8,049 bases of DNA from the NCBI GenBank assembly GCA_022837245.1, contig JALHHX010000054.1, positions 26,344-34,392 on the forward strand, given 5' to 3'. Shown here piece by piece: positions 1-6,023 of the stretch (position 1 is its first letter; each line of letters starts with the position of its first letter). This DNA comes from Lentisphaerota bacterium. Lineage in GTDB: Bacteria; Verrucomicrobiota; Kiritimatiellia; RFP12; UBA3636. A program made the translations under genes and the position numbers. The notes under the pieces were generated by a model that worked only from the letters and a program-made list of their open reading frames with translations, was not told the origin of the DNA and did no database searches.

Positions 1-155
1 CGGCGTTGCTGCAGGCCGTCGTATGCCGCGTTTCCGAGATTCTTCACGAGCGGGGAGCCGACGTCGAATTCTACAAATCGGCGAACATTGATGGAGGAGA
101 CGAATGGAATGCCTCACTAATCGAAAAATACAAGCCGCTCATCCCGCATCTGTGA
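1..155 (+). CDS. C-terminal end of an unrecognised protein (5' truncated)
   Basis: The reading frame is open from base 3 to a TGA at 153-155 and gives 50 residues, from ALLQAVVCRVSEILHERGAD to KYKPLIPHL. No start codon of this gene is in the window, so it is the tail of a gene entering from the left. The visible part looks like an amphipathic helix (about residues 1-18), a short strand with VEFYKSANI, an acidic turn GGDEWN and a final helix ending in PLIPHL. This suggests a soluble globular enzyme, but I do not recognise the family and assign no function. Only 68 bases separate it from the next start, and a promoter lies in that gap, so the downstream genes need not depend on its transcript. 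The tail could still be a chance open frame, but amino-acid composition and the clean stop before a promoter argue for a real gene. Confidence 0.6.
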   Translation, partial: ALLQAVVCRVSEILHERGADVEFYKSANIDGGDEWNASLIEKYKPLIPHL

Positions 156-164
156 CGTGCACGT
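155..164. promoter_or_regulatory. 10-base perfect palindrome abutting the -35 box (possible operator)
   Basis: ACGTGCACGT reads the same on both strands and ends exactly where the -35 hexamer TTGTCA begins. Its first base is the last base of the preceding gene's stop codon. The location would suit a regulator binding site. A 10-base palindrome can occur by chance in GC-rich DNA, and no second copy was noticed in the window, so the regulatory role is inference. Confidence 0.25.
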
Positions 165-193
165 TTGTCATCCACCTCAGGTCATGATATAAT
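165..193 (+). promoter_or_regulatory. Sigma-70 type promoter for the pseudokinase-HAD-miaA-radC run
   Basis: The -35 hexamer TTGTCA (165-170) matches five of six consensus bases, and the -10 hexamer TATAAT (188-193) matches all six. The spacer is 17 bases, the optimum, and a TG one base before the -10 makes it an extended -10. Transcription would start near base 200 and leave a short leader of about 24 bases before the ATG at 224. The leader is A-rich (a run of seven A) and has no recognisable Shine-Dalgarno sequence. This is the only intergenic space of the plus-strand run, which supports it as the operon promoter. Confidence 0.7.
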
Positions 194-223
194 CAGTGCC
201 CGTAAACAGCAAAAAAACGAATT

Positions 224-2452
224 ATGAGGAACGACGCATCATCACCAGGCAATCCCTGCAATGCCGCAGTGCGAAGTTGTGCCTTCCCGGAAGGCAAAAT
301 CCCCAGTAAGTTCAAAATAGGGAATCAGACCGTCAAGACGTTCCTCTCGCGCGACCCCATAGGCGACCGCTACTCCATCCTGTTCGGCTCCACGAACCAT
401 TTGTACGATATCAACGTCTCTTTCGGCGGTCCGTTTGAACTCTCACACGAGGATTTCGCCGAAATCCTGCGCCGCAGCTCCGCGCTGCGCCATCCGTGCC
501 TCGTTCCTTATTTCGCATGCGGCGACGACAACGGGGTGATATGGCTGCGTTCGGGACACGGCGGGGGCGTCCCCGCGCAGCATACCGCGACAATGGGGAC
601 AGACGACGCCGGAGAACCGGTAGAAGGCGAATTGGCTGACGGCGAAGGCAGTCGCTGCTTCCCTACCCTCCGATCCATGCTGAACGGCTGCGGAGGAGAC
701 TTGGCGCTGGAAGACCGCGACTTGATCATAGGCGATCTGGCGGAAGCCCTCGCCTTTCTCCACTCCAACGGCGCGCATGCCGGCGACATCACGCCGGATA
801 CGGTTTTCCTGGACCGCGTCCACCGCCATTCCGGCATGATCGCCAAACTTAGATTCTACAACTGGCCGGCAAAGACGACCCCTGGACTCATCGCCAAGGA
901 TCTTTCGCAAGCAGGCGAGATCATAGCCCTGCTGGTCGGCAACACCCGGAGACCTGGTTTACACGCAGTAAAAAAGCTCATAAAGCTTTCTGAAGAATTG
1001 CGCTCGCCGCCGCCCGGCATGACGGGGGTGGATTTTCTGAAGGCTTTAACTGATACTGTCAATTTACGGCGAACACCGCGCCAGAAAAATAAACCCTACT
1101 CCCATGCCAAAATTACGGCACATGGCACCCCCGAATCCCCTTCTGGCGAAACAGGACTGAAAGAACACGGGGGCGAAACGCATAAAATACGCCGCTCGTC
1201 ACATTCCTCCCACCCAGGAGCAGTCCGGCGCCGCAGGCACAGACACAAAAAGACCGGCATAAAAGCCATCCTGGATTTCGCCGACGAGAGGGTAAAAAAA
1301 GCGGCCGCGGCATTTGCCGTGATCTTGGTTTTCACCGCAATAATTCTCACGGCTTTTGGCATTTACTCTGGGGTGAAATACTTCGACCACAGACGCATCC
1401 TCAACCAAAGGCTTAAAGAGCCGCGGGGATTCTCCGCCGTCACCGTCCTGGATCCCGACACGGGGAAGGCATTTACACGAACGCAGCTTAGTGTGGACTA
1501 TTACACATCCGATCAACTCCAGGCAGCGGCGGCTGAAGGGGATTCCGCAGCCGCGGCCCGGATGTGCGTGACTCGCGTTCTCACGGCGCCATCTGATCCA
1601 CAGATCCGCGCTGAATCGATCGCCGTCCTCGCGCCACACCTTGAGAATCTCGAATCGCGTTCCGAAGTGGAGCCCACTGCCGCGTACTGGCGCGCCTGCG
1701 CGATCATGCTCGCGATTGCAGGAGAACCCGACTACGCCGCCGCTATCGCAAACCTGAAGTCCGCATCCGATGCAGGGCACGTCAACGCGAAGATACTTCT
1801 GGGCGACTGGTACGCAGCACACCGTTCGGTTCCGAATGCGGCAGAGGATCGCAGGGCGCTTTCGCTCTGGCTCGAGGCAGCCGAGGCGGGCGATTCCGAA
1901 ATACACCCAAGCGTGGCACCCCGCATAATAAAATTCGTCCGGGAGGGGCGCGGATTCCACAAGGACGACACGGTTCCGATCGATTTCGTCCGATCGGTCG
2001 CGACCGCCGGCAACGCGGAAGCCGCGATGATGATGGCGGACATATACGAGGAAGGCCGCTATGTAGAGCAAAGCTCCGCGAGCGCCCTTTCGTGGCTGCG
2101 TAACCCGGCCTCCAACTTGAACGCCCCGGCGCACGTCCGCTCGGAAGCACAGCGTCGAATGGCTGAAATGTTCGCCGCCGGCCGTGGCTCGCCTCAGTCC
2201 GACACCGCCGCGAGGATCTGGTTCGAACGTTCAGCCGCACTTGGCAACGCGCTGGCGATGAAATCTTTGGCTGAATTTCTTGAGACAGGCAGGGGCAGCG
2301 ATTCAGGCAAATCAGATCCTGAAGCCGCGCACTTGTGGCGCTCGAAGGCCGAAACCGCCGAACCACCTCCAGAACCTGAAGACACTTTCCCCTTCATCTC
2401 TGCAGTGCGCGCTTCCGCAGCCGCATTCAATGAAAACTCAACTGAAAAATGA
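224..2452 (+). CDS. Membrane-anchored pseudokinase with C-terminal Sel1-like repeats
   Basis: This 742-residue protein has three parts. Residues about 35-285 resemble a Ser/Thr protein kinase fold: LHSNGAHAGDITPDTVFLD (179-197) aligns with the LHxxGxxHRDxKPxNxLLD catalytic loop, ALRHPCLVPYFACGDDNG (87-104) aligns with the 'L-HPxIV' segment, and DLSQAGEIIALLVGNTRRPG (226-245) aligns with the alpha-F region. The catalytic Asp (D188) remains, but HRD reads AGD, the loop Lys and Asn are both Thr, the glycine loop and VAIK lysine are not recognisable, and the DFG position reads as part of FYNW (211-214). A pseudokinase scaffold is the likeliest reading. A basic stretch RRRRHRHKK (335-343) precedes one transmembrane segment (about 360-384), so the kinase-like part should be cytoplasmic. 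Residues about 490-710 lie outside and contain Sel1-type repeats, such as AAAIANLKSASDAGHVNAKI (505-524), and others near 543-578, 590-625 and 645-690. Such repeats usually bind other proteins. The ATG follows the promoter leader and lacks a Shine-Dalgarno. The partner and pathway are unknown. Confidence 0.75.
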   Translation: MRNDASSPGNPCNAAVRSCAFPEGKIPSKFKIGNQTVKTFLSRDPIGDRYSILFGSTNHLYDINVSFGGPFELSHEDFAEILRRSSALRHPCLVPYFACGDDNGVIWLRSGHGGGVPAQHTATMGTDDAGEPVEGELADGEGSRCFPTLRSMLNGCGGDLALEDRDLIIGDLAEALAFLHSNGAHAGDITPDTVFLDRVHRHSGMIAKLRFYNWPAKTTPGLIAKDLSQAGEIIALLVGNTRRPGLHAVKKLIKLSEELRSPPPGMTGVDFLKALTDTVNLRRTPRQKNKPYSHAKITAHGTPESPSGETGLKEHGGETHKIRRSSHSSHPGAVRRRRHRHKKTGIKAILDFADERVKKAAAAFAVILVFTAIILTAFGIYSGVKYFDHRRILNQRLKEPRGFSAVTVLDPDTGKAFTRTQLSVDYYTSDQLQAAAAEGDSAAAARMCVTRVLTAPSDPQIRAESIAVLAPHLENLESRSEVEPTAAYWRACAIMLAIAGEPDYAAAIANLKSASDAGHVNAKILLGDWYAAHRSVPNAAEDRRALSLWLEAAEAGDSEIHPSVAPRIIKFVREGRGFHKDDTVPIDFVRSVATAGNAEAAMMMADIYEEGRYVEQSSASALSWLRNPASNLNAPAHVRSEAQRRMAEMFAAGRGSPQSDTAARIWFERSAALGNALAMKSLAEFLETGRGSDSGKSDPEAAHLWRSKAETAEPPPEPEDTFPFISAVRASAAAFNENSTEK

Positions 2453-3099
2453 TATCAGCTTACATATTCGATCTAGACGGCACACTTCTGGACACTGAAA
2501 TCGTCTGGGTGGACGCCACTATTAATTACCTCGCATCAAAAGGCCACCACATCACGCATGACCAGTCCATGAAGATCGTTTACGGACGCGCATGGTTCGA
2601 CGTATATGCCGACATCGTCTCGGAGTTCCCCGATCTAGACATGGGCCTTCCCAAGATGCAGGACGAAATGGCGGAATATTTCTACGAGCTGCGCGACGTC
2701 ACCGACGTGCGCATACACGGCTCCGTGGAGTTGCTGCGCCGACTCTCCAAAACCAGACCTTGCTGCATTGTCTCCGGTTCGCCGCGTCCGCACATAACGG
2801 AAGCGATAAAAATCATGGGAGTGGAAGATGCCGTCTCTTTCCATCTCGGCTCGTCGGACTACAATTTCGGAAAACCTCACCCAGCGGGATTCCTCGCGGC
2901 GGCTGAGCGCTTCGGCGTGCCGCCATCAGAATGTGTGGTTTTTGAAGACTCCGAGGTCGGCGTCGCGGCTGGCAAAGCCGCCGGCATGAGGGTCGTGGCT
3001 CTGTCCAGACCCGACCACCCGAAGCAGAACGTGGCGGCGGCGGATCTGATCTTACCCGATCTGGCGCAGTTCGACCCCGGGGTTTTCGGTGAAAAATGA
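2449..3099 (+). CDS. HAD-family phosphatase/phosphomutase (beta-phosphoglucomutase-like)
   Basis: A 216-residue haloacid dehalogenase superfamily protein with all four motifs: motif I DLDGTLLDTE (8-17, nucleophile D8 and acid/base D10), motif II with S109 in CIVSGSPRP, motif III K142 in FGKPHP, and motif IV E166-D167 in VVFEDSEVGVAAGKAAGM. The helical insert between about residues 16 and 90 is a C1-type cap, as in beta-phosphoglucomutase and related sugar- or nucleotide-phosphate phosphatases. Length is normal for the subfamily. HAD proteins of this type are cytoplasmic, Mg-dependent and form a phospho-aspartate intermediate. The substrate cannot be told from sequence; a sugar phosphate is the usual guess. 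The start overlaps the stop of the pseudokinase gene by 4 bases (ATGA) without a Shine-Dalgarno, which points to translational coupling. Confidence 0.9.
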   Translation: MISAYIFDLDGTLLDTEIVWVDATINYLASKGHHITHDQSMKIVYGRAWFDVYADIVSEFPDLDMGLPKMQDEMAEYFYELRDVTDVRIHGSVELLRRLSKTRPCCIVSGSPRPHITEAIKIMGVEDAVSFHLGSSDYNFGKPHPAGFLAAAERFGVPPSECVVFEDSEVGVAAGKAAGMRVVALSRPDHPKQNVAAADLILPDLAQFDPGVFGEK

Positions 3100-4058
3100 A
3101 CGCCCCGGACAAAAGCGCTTCACGTGAAGCGTGGATACTCGTCGGCCCGACAGCCACGGGAAAGACCGCCGTCTCATGTGAGCTTGCGCGCCGCCTGGAC
3201 GCCGTCGTCCTTTCCGCCGACTCGATGCTAGTTTACAAAGGCATGGATGTCGGCACCGCCAAGCCCACTCCGTCCGAACTCGAAAACGTCTCGATATTCG
3301 GCATAAACCTCGTTCCGCCATCTGAATCATTCAGCACTGGCCGCTGGCTCGAAAGTGCCGCAGCGGCCTTTGAAACAGGGCGTGATGTGATCGTAGCCGG
3401 CGGGACCGGTCTGTACGTAAACGCCCTTATCAACGGCATCAACGCGCCGCCCGCCACCGCGGCCGCGCGCTCCGCCACCGCAGCCCTTTTCGAAATCGGC
3501 GGCGTTGAGGCGCTGCGCATGCGCGCGGAGGAGCTTGCTCCGGGTTCCGTCTCCACGCTTGATGATCCCGACAATCCGCGCCGCCTCATGCGGCTGGTGG
3601 AAAAGCTTATGGCGGGAGTGGTGGCTCCAGACGCACCACAACGCCTGGCAGGCTGCGGATGCCCAGTTGCAGGATTGGATTTTCCCGCCGCCGCGCTCGC
3701 CACTCGCATCGAAGCGCGCATATTAAAGATGTTTGAAGACGGCCTGCTCAAAGAGGTCGCCGAGCTGCGCCGCGAATACCCCGGATTCTCACAAACCGCT
3801 GGGAAAGGCATCGGTTACGCCGAGGCTGCCGCAGTGCTAGACGGCAGAATTGACTATAAAGAGGCAATCCAGATGATTGCCGCCCGAACCCGCCGGCTGG
3901 CAAAACGCCAGAGAACATGGTTCCGCCACCAGCTCGATGTCGAGTGGGTGCGCGGACCGGAAAATGAACACGACGTCGCCCGCGCCGCGGATGACGTCAT
4001 GGAGGTATGGAAACGCCATGGAAAATCTAAGATATCAACACGGGGAGAGTGTTCCTAA
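3096..4058 (+). CDS. miaA: tRNA dimethylallyltransferase (isopentenyl transferase)
   Basis: MiaA transfers a dimethylallyl group from DMAPP to N6 of A37 in tRNAs that read UNN codons, which stabilises codon-anticodon pairing; it acts in the cytoplasm. The 320-residue product shows the P-loop GPTATGKT (17-24), the SADSMLVYKGMDVGTAKP block (40-57) with the catalytic Asp D42, the GGTGLY motif (102-107), DDPDNPRRLMR (156-166) and the C-terminal ARTRRLAKRQRTWFR (263-277), all family hallmarks; length is typical. Two places differ from common family members. The usual PHHL/PHRL segment is replaced by IFGINLVPPSESFS (67-80), and the basic residue of the IGY(K/R) motif is Ala (IGYAEA, 239-244). These may be lineage variants. 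The start is an ATGA overlap with the HAD gene, in the same TGAAAAATGA context as the junction before it. A start a few codons later is not offered by the sequence. Confidence 0.95.
   Translation: MNAPDKSASREAWILVGPTATGKTAVSCELARRLDAVVLSADSMLVYKGMDVGTAKPTPSELENVSIFGINLVPPSESFSTGRWLESAAAAFETGRDVIVAGGTGLYVNALINGINAPPATAAARSATAALFEIGGVEALRMRAEELAPGSVSTLDDPDNPRRLMRLVEKLMAGVVAPDAPQRLAGCGCPVAGLDFPAAALATRIEARILKMFEDGLLKEVAELRREYPGFSQTAGKGIGYAEAAAVLDGRIDYKEAIQMIAARTRRLAKRQRTWFRHQLDVEWVRGPENEHDVARAADDVMEVWKRHGKSKISTRGECS
4001..4006 (+). promoter_or_regulatory. Shine-Dalgarno-like GGAGGT upstream of the radC ATG
   Basis: GGAGGT lies inside the end of miaA, 11 bases before the ATG at 4018. The spacing is longer than ideal, but it supports that ATG as the radC start. 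A nearer ATG at 4007 is in another frame and stops after seven codons. Confidence 0.4.
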
Positions 4059-4812
4059 AATATTAAAGGAGGCTCCAACTAATCTGCCGAGCCGTCCCGA
4101 TAAGACGGGCAAACTAAGCGATGAAGTCAACGAAGAAGACAGGCCACGGGAGAAGCTGAGGGCAGGTCAACATCTCACTGACGCGGAGCTACTTGCAATA
4201 ATTATTTCCAAAGGAGTGGCGGGCCATAATGTGCTCAGCATAGCGAACGCGATAATAAAAGATGCCGAAACGTTGAACAACCTCACTAAAATTGGTGTGG
4301 AGGAACTGAAAGGGTATCCTGGAATAGGCGATGCCAAGGCCATACAGATAGCCGCCGTACTCCAGCTGGCCAAAAGGGTGCGGGATGAGAAAATCGAGAA
4401 AGGGGCGCCTTCGCTGCTCACACACCCGGAGGTGGTTGCCGAGGAAGTCAACGCCCACAAGATGAGCGACGACACCGAGTCCTTTTTTGTCCTGCCGATT
4501 GATAAAAAGTGCCGTCTCTGCGGCCCCATGACGGAGGTGACGCGCGGCATTCTCGACTCATCGCTCGTGCATCCACGGGAAGTCTTCCGGGTGGCGCTGC
4601 GCTGGGCCGCGGCCTCCGTGATTGTGGCGCACAACCACCCGTCAGGGGACCCCACGCCCTCCCGCGAGGATCTCGACGTCACGCGCAAGCTCATAGAGGC
4701 GGGGCGAATTGTTGCCATACATGTCACGGACCACATAATAGTCGGGGACAAATACCTTTTCCCGCCAGGCTTCCACAGCATACGCCGCAGCGGAGTAATT
4801 GCCTTCGATTAG
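4018..4812 (+). CDS. radC: RadC-family JAB/JAMM-domain protein
   Basis: The 264-residue product (from the ATG at 4018) has the RadC layout. DRPREKLRAGQHLTDAELLAI (41-61) is the conserved N-terminal block. A helix-hairpin-helix follows, with GYPGIGDAKAIQI (99-111). The C-terminal MPN/JAB domain carries HPREVF (185-190) and the metal-binding HNHPSGDPTPSREDLD (205-220, ligands H205, H207 and D218), with an upstream glutamate in the E-rich region of the domain. RadC was once linked to DNA repair, but its biochemical role is unsettled. The open frame extends back to an ATG at 3877, but that would add 47 residues encoded entirely over miaA without conservation, so I prefer 4018, which overlaps miaA by 41 bases. 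Even this start leaves about 38 residues before the conserved block, longer than usual. The gene ends flush against the convergent methyltransferase gene. Confidence 0.92.
   Translation: MENLRYQHGESVPKILKEAPTNLPSRPDKTGKLSDEVNEEDRPREKLRAGQHLTDAELLAIIISKGVAGHNVLSIANAIIKDAETLNNLTKIGVEELKGYPGIGDAKAIQIAAVLQLAKRVRDEKIEKGAPSLLTHPEVVAEEVNAHKMSDDTESFFVLPIDKKCRLCGPMTEVTRGILDSSLVHPREVFRVALRWAAASVIVAHNHPSGDPTPSREDLDVTRKLIEAGRIVAIHVTDHIIVGDKYLFPPGFHSIRRSGVIAFD
4065..4072 (+). promoter_or_regulatory. Strong Shine-Dalgarno-like AAAGGAGG just after the miaA stop
   Basis: AAAGGAGG lies 6 bases beyond the miaA stop codon and inside the assumed N-terminal extension of RadC. The only in-frame start-like codon at a plausible distance is CTG at 4084 (11-base gap). 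It may mark the true radC initiation region with a non-ATG start, or be coding sequence that happens to spell it (codons K-E-A). Confidence 0.3.
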
Positions 4813-4815
4813 CTA
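4810..4815. other. Back-to-back convergent stop codons (TAGCTA)
   Basis: The TAG of radC (4810-4812) and the TAG of the methyltransferase gene on the other strand (CTA at 4813-4815) are adjacent, forming the palindrome TAGCTA. There is no intergenic base and I see no GC-rich hairpin with a T-tract on either side within some 40 bases, so each transcript must end inside the opposite gene or by another mechanism. Confidence 0.9.
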
Positions 4816-6021
4816 TATGAGCTCAGGGCAGATGCCAGAGAGGCGATTGGCGAGATAAGGGGTGCAAACCCATTCGTCACGCAAATCCAGGTATTCGGCA
4901 ATCGCCGTTTCCGAGCCGGCTCGTGATGCCCGCACGGCACGTATCATGATGTTGCGGGCAGTGGCTTCCGGTTCGATGAATTCCACGACGTACGCACGGT
5001 ATCCCATTACGCGAAGTATCTGGGCGCGGAACGCGTCGGTCAGGATGTCGGCGAGCCTCTCGCGCAGGATCCCGTTGCGCAGCACTGCGCGATTGCGCCC
5101 AGTGGTGCCAAGCTGCGACTGGAGTTCATGCTGACAACATGGGGCGCATAGAATGGCGCGCGCCGAATGTTCGACGCCAAACGCCATGGCTTCGTCAGTG
5201 GCGGTGTCGCACGCATGCAGGCTCATTACGATATCCGGCTCGGCAGCAGGTTTGAATGCGGCGATGTCGGAAGCAATGAATTTGGCCACGCTGTCGTCCC
5301 ATCCGAATGACCCTGTCATTCTGCGGCATGACTGGATGATTTTCTCACTTCTGCCTATTCCCGTCAATTTGATTTCCACACCACGCGTTGCCTCAAGATA
5401 CGCTTTGGCTGAAAATGAAAGGTACGATTTTCCGCAGCCAACGTCGAAAAGCTCAATGGGTTTGATAGCTTCGAGCTTAAGATCGTCGAGCGTGGCGTCG
5501 ATGATGCGGAGGAATTCGTTGACCTGGCGGTATTTCGCGCGCATGGTGGGTTTGACGTCGCCCTGAGTGTCGGCCAGCCCTATGACCACAAGGAGCTTGG
5601 CTGAATCGAATCGCGTGAGAGGATAGTCCTTTTCGCGGTTGTGCGCTCGTGAGGCAACGGGATCGCGGTTGAGGTTGGACTTGCTCCTCGACAAGAGCAC
5701 ACGTCCTTTTTTCGTGACGCGGCAATGCAGATCTCGGTCCGCCGTCATCACATGGGCCTCTGAGAGCGGAACTCCGTGAATAATCTCCGAAAGCTTTTTC
5801 ATCGCCTCGCCACGCTGGAGATTTTCCGATTCGGAGGCACGTGTGAACTGCCACGCTTCGCCGCCCTTGACCTCGACGATGCGGAGCTTGAGTTCGCTAT
5901 TCGTGCCGGGGCCTAAAGGCTCCTTGAATTTAAACACAGCGGATATGAACGACTGCACGTCGAAAATCATCCGTTTGATTTCGCGTGCTGCCGTGTCCTT
6001 GTCTTGCTGAAAATCTTGCAT
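4813..6021 (-). CDS. Class I SAM-dependent methyltransferase (Methyltransf_32-like), substrate unknown
   Basis: The 402-residue protein has an N-terminal region of about 150 residues without a recognised fold, then KYRQVNEFLRIIDATLDDL (163-181), a helix typical of this family just before the SAM-binding motif I, LFDVGCGKSYLSF (191-203). The acidic motif D252 follows, then MSLHACDTATDEA (266-278) and CAPCCQHEL (292-300). This combination of CGKSYLxF, SLHACDTATD and PCCQHEL is characteristic of the Methyltransf_32 group, which includes GSTCD/METTL25-like proteins and resembles Trm13-type RNA methyltransferases. From this I infer an RNA or protein substrate but cannot choose. The cysteine cluster could bind metal or lie at the active site. 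The end EFIEPEATARNIMIRA (347-362) is also family-like. The ATG lies 2 bases after the stop of the preceding envelope-protein gene with no Shine-Dalgarno, so translation is probably coupled. It is the last gene of its run. Confidence 0.85.
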   Translation of the reverse strand: MQDFQQDKDTAAREIKRMIFDVQSFISAVFKFKEPLGPGTNSELKLRIVEVKGGEAWQFTRASESENLQRGEAMKKLSEIIHGVPLSEAHVMTADRDLHCRVTKKGRVLLSRSKSNLNRDPVASRAHNREKDYPLTRFDSAKLLVVIGLADTQGDVKPTMRAKYRQVNEFLRIIDATLDDLKLEAIKPIELFDVGCGKSYLSFSAKAYLEATRGVEIKLTGIGRSEKIIQSCRRMTGSFGWDDSVAKFIASDIAAFKPAAEPDIVMSLHACDTATDEAMAFGVEHSARAILCAPCCQHELQSQLGTTGRNRAVLRNGILRERLADILTDAFRAQILRVMGYRAYVVEFIEPEATARNIMIRAVRASRAGSETAIAEYLDLRDEWVCTPYLANRLSGICPELI

Positions 6022-6023
6022 GC

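Noticed and set aside
1199..2134. Long open frame of 311 codons on the minus strand opposite the pseudokinase gene
   Set aside because: It is antisense to a gene with clear domains, a promoter and coupled neighbours. Its translation is Arg/Gly/Cys-rich without recognisable motifs, as expected for a shadow frame in GC-rich DNA.
3233..3811. 192-codon minus-strand frame inside miaA
   Set aside because: It is Ser/Ala/Arg-rich low-complexity translation opposite a well-conserved miaA, with no motifs.
3877..4017. Upstream in-frame extension of radC to an ATG at 3877
   Set aside because: The added 47 residues are encoded wholly within miaA's conserved C-terminal part and do not resemble RadC. A start at 4018 with GGAGGT upstream fits better.
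4167..4781. 204-codon minus-strand frame opposite radC
   Set aside because: The plus-strand frame carries all RadC motifs, whereas this one is a Ser/Arg-rich shadow.
4815..4850. Possible terminator hairpin (GGCAGATGCC) near the convergent stops
   Set aside because: The stem is only four base pairs with a two-base loop and no T-tract follows, too weak for an intrinsic terminator.
5155..5164. GGCGCGCGCC palindrome
   Set aside because: It lies within methyltransferase coding sequence and is an ordinary alternating GC stretch in GC-rich DNA.
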